A stretch of 64,000 nt of DNA from Sphingobium sp. TCM1 (GTDB lineage: Bacteria; Pseudomonadota; Alphaproteobacteria; Sphingomonadales; Sphingomonadaceae). The stretch is from contig NZ_LXVX01000001.1 of the NCBI RefSeq assembly GCF_001650725.1, positions 124,001 through 188,000 of the forward strand, given 5' to 3'. The notes below the pieces were generated by a model. The model saw only the letters and a list, made by a program, of their open reading frames with translations. It searched no databases and was not told the DNA's origin. Below, piece after piece: positions 33,914 through 41,685 of the stretch (positions are counted from its first letter, which is position 1; each line of letters opens with the position of its first letter). The translations under genes and the position numbers were made by a program.

Positions 33914-34825
33914 TCAGCCGTCGCGCGCCATGGCGAAGCTGTGGCGCAGATGGGCGAGATGCCCGTCCGGCACGGGCGGGAAGAGCAGCGCATCGTCGGT
34001 GGCGCGAATGGCGTCCATGTCAGCCGCGATCTGCTCGATGCTCCAGTCGGGGCGATATACGCCTTGGCTTTCCATCACATAGGCCCGCGCCACGCGACCG
34101 GCCATGGCGACGAGCATTTCCCCGGAGATCGCGCAATCCTCATGTGCCAGATAGCCGACGGCAGGCGCGACCTGCTCCGGCTCCATCGGCGGATAGGCGC
34201 TGGTGTCCAGCCCCTCGGCCATGCGGGTGACGGCGCCGGGCAGGATGATGTTGCTGCGAATATTGTGCGGCGCGCCCTCGATCGCGGCGACATTGCACAG
34301 GCCGATCATCCCCGACTTGGCGACGCTGTAATTGACCACCCCGGCATTGCCGTAGAGGCCGTTGATCGACCCGGTAAGGATGATCCGGCCATAGTTGGCC
34401 GCGATCATGTGCGGGAAAGCCGCACGCATCACATGGAAGGCCCCGCGCAGATGGACATCGAGCACCGTCTCGAAATCCGCAGGGGACAGGTCGGCGATAG
34501 CGCCGCGCCGGACGATCCCGGCATTGTGGATGAGGATGTCGATCCGGCCGAACGCCCCGACCGCAGCGTCGATGATCGCCTGCCCCCCTTCGGGCGTCGC
34601 GACGCTGGCGGTGGAGGCGACGGCCTTGCCACCCGCTGCGCGGATTTCATCGACGACCGCCTGGGCAGGTCCGGCGTCCGTCCCCTCCCCCTGCATCGAC
34701 ACGCCCGGATCGTTGACGATGACCGCCGCGCCGCGCGCCGCGAGCAGCAACGCATAGGCGCGCCCCAGCCCCCGCCCCGCCCCGGTGATGACCGCCACCC
34801 GGCCGTCAAAGCGCATCTCCTCCAT
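33914..34825 (-). CDS. SDR of the peroxisomal-multifunctional-enzyme-2 type
   Basis: The 303-residue SDR resembles the dehydrogenase domain of MFE-2: GAGRGLGRAYA, the NDPG segment followed by a loop and AVVDEIRAAGGKAVA, HNAG, and the catalytic YSVAK. Such enzymes oxidise 3-hydroxyacyl-CoAs. The start at 34825 is one of two close Mets (34816 is the other). It follows the MaoC-like hydratase on the same strand, but a strong hairpin lies between, so it may have its own promoter. It pairs naturally with the hydratase: hydration and then oxidation of an enoyl-CoA. Confidence 0.84.
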   Translation of the reverse strand: MEEMRFDGRVAVITGAGRGLGRAYALLLAARGAAVIVNDPGVSMQGEGTDAGPAQAVVDEIRAAGGKAVASTASVATPEGGQAIIDAAVGAFGRIDILIHNAGIVRRGAIADLSPADFETVLDVHLRGAFHVMRAAFPHMIAANYGRIILTGSINGLYGNAGVVNYSVAKSGMIGLCNVAAIEGAPHNIRSNIILPGAVTRMAEGLDTSAYPPMEPEQVAPAVGYLAHEDCAISGEMLVAMAGRVARAYVMESQGVYRPDWSIEQIAADMDAIRATDDALLFPPVPDGHLAHLRHSFAMARDG

Positions 34826-34883
34826 CCGTCGGCTCCTCTCCGTCATCTTCCCTGCGATCCTAGCGACGAAGGCCGGACGCAGA

Positions 34884-34919
34884 AGGGGCGTCGCCGCATA
34901 TCGCTGCGGCGACGCCCCT
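34884..34919 (-). terminator. Perfect 15-bp hairpin after the MaoC-like gene
   Basis: The arms 34884-34898 and 34905-34919 are perfectly complementary (core GGGGCGTCGCCGC) around the loop TATCGC. It lies 21 bases beyond the MaoC-like stop and 59 bases before the SDR start. No U run follows (TCTGCG on the minus strand), so it is an incomplete intrinsic terminator or an mRNA-stabilising stem. Confidence 0.65.
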
Positions 34920-34939
34920 CTCTCCACCCCTGTAACGGA

Positions 34940-36088
34940 TCAGCGCGGCTTGCCCGGCAGTTCCGCGATCGCCGTGCCGAAGGCCGAGACTTCACCACGA
35001 TGCGTTTCCGCGCGCTGCTGGATCTCGACATATTTCTTGCCGTTTTCCTCAAACTTGCGGATCACGCTGCCGTCGATGAAGATCACGTCCCCATCGGGAT
35101 TGTGGCGACGGATCTGGCACTTGGCCTTGTGCAGGAAGCCATCGTCGCCGATCCAGTTGGTGATCTGGTGGGTCAGCCAGGAACAGCGTTCCGGACCATA
35201 GTCATAGGCGCCCGGCGCGCCCACCTCCAGCGCAAAGGCTTCGTCCCAATGGACGCGTTCCGGGCAGTCGGGCACGTTGAAGCGGTTCTTGATGCCCGTG
35301 CCGGGATGCTTCTGCTGCATCTTCCAGGCGAGCTTGTTGGCGCGGATATAGAGGCCGCCCCAACCCTGGGCGTAGCAGATGAAGCCGGTGACGGTCATCG
35401 GTCCCTTCATCATGCGCGGCAGTTCGTCGCCGACATTGACGTCTTCCCAATAGCGGGGCGTGGCGCCGCGGATGTCTTCCTGCTCGTAGAGCTTGTACAT
35501 CTCGGCAAGCTGTTCATCGGTGAACGGCTCTACGCGGCCGCGCGCCTCGGTATATTTGGTGCCGCGTTCGCGGGCCTCGTCGCGGTCGGTGCGGAACACC
35601 CAGCTGTCGGCTTCGCAGACCTTGTCGCCCTGCTGGTTGAAGAAATCGACATGATAGATCTGCTGGAAGGACCGTCCGGCAAACCGGGTCTGATGCTCGA
35701 CCAGATCCTTCAGATAGGCTTCGGTGCGGATCGAGTCATTGCGCAGCACCGGCTTGTGCCAGGTCCAGTCGGCGCCAGCCCACATCGCGTGGACGCCCGA
35801 CAGGCCGCCGCAATAGCCGGAGATGATGCGGCTGGTGGTGAACAGGAAGCTGGGCAGCGCGACCAGCGAGCCATATCTGGTCTTGGCCGCATAGTCCGGG
35901 TCGCACCACAGCGGATTGTCGTCGCCGATGCCATGGGCATAGTGGCGGATCGCGTCGCGCGTCGCTTCATAATTCCACGGTTCGACCGTGTTCTCGATCT
36001 TGACGCCAATGCGCTTGCGCAGGTCGTCCAGCCCCTCCTCGGTGATCTTGGGGAATTTGTTGGTCGGGGCGTCCGCCAGTGTCGCCAT
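34940..36088 (-). CDS. MaoC/FAS1-like dehydratase, second copy
   Basis: This 382-residue protein shares the double hot-dog layout of the one at 19664: an N-terminal FAS1-like dehydratase half (PLWCDPDYAAKTRYGSLVALPSF) and a C-terminal MaoC-like half (YGPERCSWLTHQITNWIGDDG). The start at 36088 follows AGGAG; the frame is open for 45 codons upstream without a suitable site. It lies 16 bases after an acyl-CoA synthetase, so the pair activates an acid and hydrates an enoyl-CoA formed from it. No acyl-CoA dehydrogenase gene lies in this operon, so one elsewhere, perhaps the fused enzyme, must act between them. Confidence 0.82.
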   Translation of the reverse strand: MATLADAPTNKFPKITEEGLDDLRKRIGVKIENTVEPWNYEATRDAIRHYAHGIGDDNPLWCDPDYAAKTRYGSLVALPSFLFTTSRIISGYCGGLSGVHAMWAGADWTWHKPVLRNDSIRTEAYLKDLVEHQTRFAGRSFQQIYHVDFFNQQGDKVCEADSWVFRTDRDEARERGTKYTEARGRVEPFTDEQLAEMYKLYEQEDIRGATPRYWEDVNVGDELPRMMKGPMTVTGFICYAQGWGGLYIRANKLAWKMQQKHPGTGIKNRFNVPDCPERVHWDEAFALEVGAPGAYDYGPERCSWLTHQITNWIGDDGFLHKAKCQIRRHNPDGDVIFIDGSVIRKFEENGKKYVEIQQRAETHRGEVSAFGTAIAELPGKPR

Positions 36089-36104
36089 GCTGCTTCTCCT
36101 GTCC

Positions 36105-37685
36105 TTAATGGGTGAGTAGGGCCGCCTTCGCGGCCTCGCGATCGCGCAATATCTTGCGATGAACCTTGCCTGCCGGCGTCTTGGGCAGCTCGGTGACGAA
36201 CTCCACGACGCGCGGAAATTCATGCTGGGCGAGCCGTTCGCGGGTGAAGTCCTGCAATTGCTTCACCAGCCCGTCGTCGCCGTTGCGATTGGCGATGACG
36301 AAGGCCTTGACCACCTGCCCGCGCTGATCGTCGGGCACGCCGATGACCGCGCATTCCAGCACCGCCTCATGCTTGAGCAGCGTATTCTCGATCTCGACCG
36401 CGCTCATCGTCCAGCCGGCGGAGATGATGACGTCGTCGGCGCGGCCGCAATGGTAGAAATAGCCATCGCCGTCAGTCCTGGCGCGATCCTTGGTGGTCAT
36501 CCAGCCGCCGCCACGCCAGAGCATCAGTTCGCCGATCTCGCCGGGTTCGCACACGCTGCCGTCGGGCCGCTGTACTTCCAGCCTTTGTCCCGGCACCGCT
36601 TTGCCCAGCGATCCGGGCTTCACGACGAAATCGATGGCGCCGGGATAATTGACCAGCACGACGCCGATTTCGGTCGTGCCATACATGGAACAGGCCGGCA
36701 CCTGGAAATAGCGGTCGATCCACTCCAGCGTCGCCGGGTCGATCGGCTCGCCGGTGAAGCTCAGCTTCTCGAAATGGAAGCGATAATCGGCCGCCTTTCC
36801 GCTGTTCTTCATCATGCGATAATGGGTCGCGGCGGCTGACATATTGGTGATGCCATGATCGTCCAGCGCCTTCATCAGCCGCACCGGATCGAAGCGGCCG
36901 GCAAAAGTCCCGGTCGTGACGCCCAGCGCCAGCGGCGCGAGCGTGCCATGCCACAGGCCATGGCCCCAGGCCGGGGACGACGGACAGAAAAACGCGTCGC
37001 CCGGACGGATGCCGGTGCCGTAGAGCGCAGCGAACATCAATGTTACCAAGGTCCGGTGGCTGTGCCTGACGGCTTCCGGCAATTCGCGCGTAGTCCCCGA
37101 CGTATATTGAAAGACGGCGAGGTCATTCGCCTTCGTCTTCGGGGTGTAGCTGGCGGGGAATGCGGCGATCTTGTCCAGCAGCCCCTCATCCGCGACGACG
37201 ACCCGCGGCCCATCGAGGCTCCGCGCCAGATCGGCCTTTTCTGCATTGGTGATGAGGATGGCCGGCTTGCAGTCATCCACTCGCAGGCGCAGCGCATCCG
37301 GCCCGAACAGAGTGAAAAGCGGCACGGAGATCGCACCTGTCTGCATCGCACCGAACAGACAGACGTAGAAAGGGAGCGAGGGTTCGAGCATGAAGGCGAT
37401 GCGGTCGCCGGGCCGGACGCCCTCGGCATCCAGCCAATGGGCGAACCGCGCGGCGCCAGCCGAGATCATGTCGAAGCTCAAAATCTCGTCACGGCCCCCA
37501 TCGTCTCCATTGACGGCATGGGCGATGCGGACGGCGGGCCGGCCCGACCCGTCGGCGTGGCGGGTGATACATTCATACGCGATATTCAGATGCTCGCGGT
37601 CTCCGTCGAACAATTCCCACAACGCCGCCGAGTTCGCGTGCGCCTGCGCGTCGGCATAGCTTCGATAGTCGGTCAGCTTCGCCAT
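36105..37685 (-). CDS. AMP-dependent acyl-CoA synthetase with altered P-loop
   Basis: The 526-residue adenylating enzyme has the sequence QYTSGTTRELPEAV at the P-loop, where TSGTTGxPKxV is usual: Gly and the Lys are replaced. The other motifs are intact: YGTTEIG, TDGDGYFYHCGRADDVI and the C-terminal catalytic Lys in TPAGKVHRK. It resembles benzoate- or cyclohexanecarboxylate-type CoA ligases, some of which share this loop. It is divergent from an IclR gene, its likely regulator, and precedes the second MaoC-like gene by 16 bases. Confidence 0.88.
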   Translation of the reverse strand: MAKLTDYRSYADAQAHANSAALWELFDGDREHLNIAYECITRHADGSGRPAVRIAHAVNGDDGGRDEILSFDMISAGAARFAHWLDAEGVRPGDRIAFMLEPSLPFYVCLFGAMQTGAISVPLFTLFGPDALRLRVDDCKPAILITNAEKADLARSLDGPRVVVADEGLLDKIAAFPASYTPKTKANDLAVFQYTSGTTRELPEAVRHSHRTLVTLMFAALYGTGIRPGDAFFCPSSPAWGHGLWHGTLAPLALGVTTGTFAGRFDPVRLMKALDDHGITNMSAAATHYRMMKNSGKAADYRFHFEKLSFTGEPIDPATLEWIDRYFQVPACSMYGTTEIGVVLVNYPGAIDFVVKPGSLGKAVPGQRLEVQRPDGSVCEPGEIGELMLWRGGGWMTTKDRARTDGDGYFYHCGRADDVIISAGWTMSAVEIENTLLKHEAVLECAVIGVPDDQRGQVVKAFVIANRNGDDGLVKQLQDFTRERLAQHEFPRVVEFVTELPKTPAGKVHRKILRDREAAKAALLTH

Positions 37686-37765
37686 GGGCTCGTCCGTTCC
37701 ATTAATCCTGGTGAACGGCGTTCCGCCGCTCCTTCCTGGACCAAGGGGATGTCACGACGACTCAA

Positions 37766-37805
37766 TTGTTGTAAATGCTGAATGATATTCTATATTTTGA
37801 ATGAT
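37766..37805 (+). promoter_or_regulatory. Candidate promoter and direct-repeat operator of the second IclR gene
   Basis: TTGTTG (37766-37771) and TATATT (37791-37796), 19 bases apart, could be a plus-strand promoter. TGAATGAT occurs twice, at 37779-37786 and 37798-37805, 19 bases start to start, and overlaps the promoter. The region is AT-rich. It lies in the 150-base gap between the divergent IclR and acyl-CoA synthetase genes, where an IclR site is expected. Confidence 0.42.
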
Positions 37806-37835
37806 CGTCCATCGCCCGGACGATGGAGCCTCTGC

Positions 37836-38645
37836 ATGACCCAGCCTGCCCTCCCCCCTTCCACCGTCCGCAAGGTCGCCCGCGCAGTGAAGGAGAGCAA
37901 GGCGCCCGCCATAGCCCGGGCCGCCGCGATCCTGCGGCTGCTCGGGCGAAGCGACCGGCCGCTGGGCGTCCAGGCGATCGCCAAGGAACTGGGGCTGGTG
38001 CCATCCACCTGCCTCTATGTGCTGCGCGCGCTGGCGGAGGAGGAGTTGGTGTCCTTCGATCCCGACACCAAACGCTATGCGCTGGAGGCAGGGGTGCTGA
38101 CGCTGGCGCGCCACTGGCTGCGGCGCGACCCGTTCAACGATCTCGCCCAACCGCTGCTCGACCGGCTGGCGCACCGTTTCGGCCTCACCATGCTGGGGGT
38201 GCAGGCGGTGGGCCTCGATCACATGATCGTTGTCGCAATGGCGCAATCGGGCAGCGGCTTCCAGCTCAGCACCCAGATCGGCAGCCGCTTTCCCGCTCTC
38301 ATAAGCGCGACCGGACGCTGCATCGCGGCGTTCGGCGAGCATGACGAGACAGAGTTGGAGGCGCGCTTTCACCAGTTGCGGTGGGACGCCCCACCCAGCT
38401 TCGACGACTGGATGGCGCAGGTCCGCCAGACGCGCGCGCAGGGCTTCGCCGTGGATGAAGGACACTATATCGCGGGCGTGACCGTGGTCGCCGCCCCGGT
38501 GTGGAAGGGCGCGGGGCGACCCGTCCACGCCCTCGTGGCGATCGGGATCGGCGGGGCGCTCGCGCGCAGTGGCGGGCTGGCCGAACTGCAGCGGTCGCTG
38601 GTCGAGGCGGCGCGGACCTTGTCCGACCAGCTAGGCGGCGCGTAG
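37836..38645 (+). CDS. IclR-family transcriptional regulator
   Basis: The 269-residue IclR protein has the winged helix (about 25-85; GVQAIAKELGLVPSTCLYVLRAL) and the effector domain with SRFPALISATGRCIAAF and the GYAVD-like GFAVDEGHY. The ATG at 37836 is preferred; an in-frame ATG at 37782 would include the repeat region. It is divergent from the acyl-CoA synthetase operon, which it probably regulates. Its last 15 bases overlap the convergent beta-propeller gene. Direct repeats of TGAATGAT lie upstream of it. Confidence 0.86.
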   Translation: MTQPALPPSTVRKVARAVKESKAPAIARAAAILRLLGRSDRPLGVQAIAKELGLVPSTCLYVLRALAEEELVSFDPDTKRYALEAGVLTLARHWLRRDPFNDLAQPLLDRLAHRFGLTMLGVQAVGLDHMIVVAMAQSGSGFQLSTQIGSRFPALISATGRCIAAFGEHDETELEARFHQLRWDAPPSFDDWMAQVRQTRAQGFAVDEGHYIAGVTVVAAPVWKGAGRPVHALVAIGIGGALARSGGLAELQRSLVEAARTLSDQLGGA

Positions 38646-40226
38646 CGCCAGCACGCTACCTTCGGCGTCGCCCGACAGATACAGTGTCCCATCCGTGCCC
38701 GCCGCCACGTCGGCAAAGTTGATCATCGGTCCCGCCATGTCGCCGATCGGGCCGAGATATCTGGGCGTGACACCCGGAGGTGCGCCGACCGGGAGATGGG
38801 TGGCAAGCAGTGCGCGCTCGTCACCCGCGCGCGAACAGGCTACCAACGCCTTCGCCCGGCTGTCGAGCGTGACGAGACGATCGCCGCTGATCGCCAGCCC
38901 TTCGGGCCGGTCCAGCCCGTCCAGCAGCGTTTCGGCCCGGCCACCCGACAGCCGCACGATGCGCCCGGCTCCTGCTTCGGTAACATGGACCACGCCGTCG
39001 GCGTCGATCGCCACGCCCGTCGGCTGGTCCAGTCCTTGCGCGATCGCCTCGACCGATCCATTGTCGGCGCGCAGCACGCGACCGCTGCCCTGTTCAGCAA
39101 AGATCACCGCGCCGTCGGGCGCGACGGCGACGCCCATCAGCCGGTCATGGCCATGGCTGAGGAAATCGCTCGCCCCCTCACCCGGCCGGTAGCGGGCAAC
39201 GCTGCCCAGACCTGTGGTGACGATCCACTCGCCGGCCTGCGCGCCGGGCGCAACCCCGCGCATATAGCCCGGGCAGCCGGGATGGAAGATCATACCCGCA
39301 AGCTGTGGCGCACCACCCGGCTCCAGCGTATAGCCGAACGTGCCGTCCGCCACGAACAGCGCCCCGTCCGCGCCCATCGCCAGACCGAGCGGCCATTGCA
39401 GCGCGCGCGCGACCACTGGCCGAACCTTGCCCGGCGCGAGAATTTCGGTGATTTCGCCGGGAATGCTGGACACGAAGAGGCGGTCGCCGATGAAGGCCAC
39501 ATTGTCGAGACCCGGTCCAAGATCGGCCAGCACCTCGCGCACGCCGCTGACCGGGTCGATGCGCAGCACCTGCCCGCTGGCGACCTGCGTGGTGACGATG
39601 CGACCCTTGCTGTCGAACTTCACCGAATCCGGGACGCCCAGGTCGCCGGCGACGACCTCATGCGCGCCGGTGTCGAGATCGACCCGCCAGATCTGGTTCG
39701 CGCCCATGACCGGCACATAGAGCTTGCCGTCCGGCCCGACCTGGAACGCATTGGCCATGGGGATGCCGTCGAGGATAACGCGCGGCGCGCCGCCGTCGAT
39801 CGCCAATTCCAGGATGCGCGCGCCCATGCGGCATTCGCCCGCGATCAGGCGGCCCTGATGCCAGGTGATAGGGTTGGCGACCGGAATATCGCCATGGATC
39901 ACGCGCGCCTGACCGCCGGGCGTCAGCATCGACACGCGACCCTCGGTAATCTCGGTCAGATAACAATTGCCCGCCTCGTCGAACACCAGATCGTCGGGCG
40001 CGACGATCGCGCCGCCCATCGGGCTGATCGTGTCGATCGTTCCGCTGTCGACATCGATCGCACTGACCTGGCTGCCGCCGACCTGCGCGACATGCAGCCG
40101 GCCGTCGGGGCCGACCGCCAGGCCGTTTGCGCCATAGAGGCGGCTGGGTGGAGTGAGGCGCTCCAGCGTCCAGCCTTCGGCCGCCGCCATGCCGGTCGGC
40201 GCGATGCGGCCAATGAGGTCAGGCAT
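38631..40226 (-). CDS. SMP-30/NHL-like beta-propeller protein
   Basis: The 531-residue protein is made of repeated blades of the form GLAVGPDGRLHVAQ, DDLVFDEAGNCYLTE and GVAIDADGVVHVTEAG, enough for two six-bladed propellers. SMP-30 proteins hydrolyse lactones; other propellers only bind ligands. No signal peptide is visible. The start at 40226 overlaps the aldehyde dehydrogenase stop (ATGCCTGA), so it is the last gene of the five-gene operon beginning with the Baeyer-Villiger monooxygenase. A lactone hydrolase would be a fitting partner for that enzyme, which makes esters or lactones. This is inference. Confidence 0.78.
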   Translation of the reverse strand: MPDLIGRIAPTGMAAAEGWTLERLTPPSRLYGANGLAVGPDGRLHVAQVGGSQVSAIDVDSGTIDTISPMGGAIVAPDDLVFDEAGNCYLTEITEGRVSMLTPGGQARVIHGDIPVANPITWHQGRLIAGECRMGARILELAIDGGAPRVILDGIPMANAFQVGPDGKLYVPVMGANQIWRVDLDTGAHEVVAGDLGVPDSVKFDSKGRIVTTQVASGQVLRIDPVSGVREVLADLGPGLDNVAFIGDRLFVSSIPGEITEILAPGKVRPVVARALQWPLGLAMGADGALFVADGTFGYTLEPGGAPQLAGMIFHPGCPGYMRGVAPGAQAGEWIVTTGLGSVARYRPGEGASDFLSHGHDRLMGVAVAPDGAVIFAEQGSGRVLRADNGSVEAIAQGLDQPTGVAIDADGVVHVTEAGAGRIVRLSGGRAETLLDGLDRPEGLAISGDRLVTLDSRAKALVACSRAGDERALLATHLPVGAPPGVTPRYLGPIGDMAGPMINFADVAAGTDGTLYLSGDAEGSVLALRAA

Positions 40227-41634
40227 AACCAAGCATGGATTTGACTTCGAGATATTCATGGAAGCCGAACTCGCCCCATTCCCGCCCGTTGCCGCTGCGC
40301 TTGTAGCCGCCGAAGGGGGCGTGGAAGTCAAAACCGCCATTCATGCTGACCCAGCCGGTGCGCAGCCGCCGCGCCACTCCGTGGACCAGATCGGTGTCGA
40401 GGCCGTTCACATAGCCGGCCAGGCCGAAGGGACTGTCATTGGCGATGGCCACCGCATCGTCGATATCGTCATAGGGAATAATGACCAGCACCGGACCGAA
40501 TATCTCCTCCCGCGCGATCACCATGTCGTTGGTGCCGAGGAATAAGGTGGGGCGGACGAACCAGCCGCGCTCGATGCCGTCGGGACGACCGGGGCCACCG
40601 GCGATCAGGGTCGCGCCTTCCTCCAGCCCCTTGGCGATATAGTCCTGGATGATGTTGTACTGGCTCTTCGACACCACCGGACCCATGGCGACATCGCCCG
40701 CCGGGTCGCCCACCGTGACGCTGTCCGCCGCCGCCTTCGCCGCCGCCAGCGCCTCGTCAAGGCGCGCGCGGGGGACGAGGAGGCGCGATCCGGCGCTGCA
40801 GGTCTGGCCGCTATTGCCCATCATGCCCGCCGTCGCGCCCGCGACATTGTCGGCCAGCGCGGCGTCATCCAGTATGACGAAGGCGCTCTTGCCCCCCAGT
40901 TCGAGGCCGACGCGCTTGACCGTGGCGGCGGCATCCCTCTGGATCTGAACGCCTACGGGTTCGGAACCGGTGAAGGACACCATGTCCACATCCTCATGCG
41001 TGGACAGGGCCGTGCCGATGACGCTGCCCTGCCCCTGGATCATGTTGAACACGCCAGCCGGCACGCCAGCCGCATCGAGGATTTCGGCAAGGATCTGGGC
41101 GGAGAAGGGCGCGAGCTGAGGCGGCTTGAGGATCATCGTGCACCCCGTGGCGAGCGCAGGAAAAACCTTCACGCAAGTCTGGTTCATCGGCCAGTTCCAC
41201 GGCGTGATGAGCGCGCAGACGCCGATCGGCTCGCGCCGGATCATCGTGGCGCCGCGCAATTCCTCGAACGGAAAATGCTCCAGCAGTTCGATCGCGGTCT
41301 GGAGATGGCCCGCGCCAAGGCCGACATGGAAGCCATTGGCAAGGCCCGAAGGCGCGCCCATCTCCTCGCGGATCGCCGCGCCCAGGTCGGGCAGGCGGCG
41401 CTGATATTCGGCCTGGATGGCGCGGAGCAGGTCGAGCCGCTGCTCGCGCGTCGTTTCCGACCAGACGGGAAAAGCGCGACGGGCCGCGGCGACGGCCTTG
41501 TCCACGTCCGCGACGGAGCCCAGCGCGATATGTCCGGCGACTTGCTCGGTTGCCGGGTTGATGACCTCGGCGGTTCGGGGTTCGACCGGGTCGACCCACT
41601 GGCCGTCAATGTAGAATTGCAGATGATCGCGCAT
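40219..41634 (-). CDS. NAD(P)-dependent aldehyde dehydrogenase
   Basis: The 471-residue aldehyde dehydrogenase shows PWNWPMNQ, FTGSEPVG, the Glu of LELGGKS and the catalytic Cys in NSGQTCSAGSR. The ATG at 41634 has GGAGAG five bases upstream; an ATG at 41646 is a weaker choice. Upstream, CGATCCTC (41651-41658) and GAGGATCG (41670-41677) form an inverted repeat that could hide a ribosome site. It follows the thiamine-diphosphate enzyme in the operon, so it may oxidise the aldehyde that enzyme releases by decarboxylation. Confidence 0.9.
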   Translation of the reverse strand: MRDHLQFYIDGQWVDPVEPRTAEVINPATEQVAGHIALGSVADVDKAVAAARRAFPVWSETTREQRLDLLRAIQAEYQRRLPDLGAAIREEMGAPSGLANGFHVGLGAGHLQTAIELLEHFPFEELRGATMIRREPIGVCALITPWNWPMNQTCVKVFPALATGCTMILKPPQLAPFSAQILAEILDAAGVPAGVFNMIQGQGSVIGTALSTHEDVDMVSFTGSEPVGVQIQRDAAATVKRVGLELGGKSAFVILDDAALADNVAGATAGMMGNSGQTCSAGSRLLVPRARLDEALAAAKAAADSVTVGDPAGDVAMGPVVSKSQYNIIQDYIAKGLEEGATLIAGGPGRPDGIERGWFVRPTLFLGTNDMVIAREEIFGPVLVIIPYDDIDDAVAIANDSPFGLAGYVNGLDTDLVHGVARRLRTGWVSMNGGFDFHAPFGGYKRSGNGREWGEFGFHEYLEVKSMLGYA

Positions 41635-41685
41635 GGGTCTCTCCATCGTTCGATCCTCTCGCCATGAGGGAGGATCGCTTGCCGC

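Noticed and set aside
38796..40244. A 482-codon plus-strand frame opposite the beta-propeller
   Set aside because: It has antisense composition and no motif, while the minus strand encodes repeated propeller blades.
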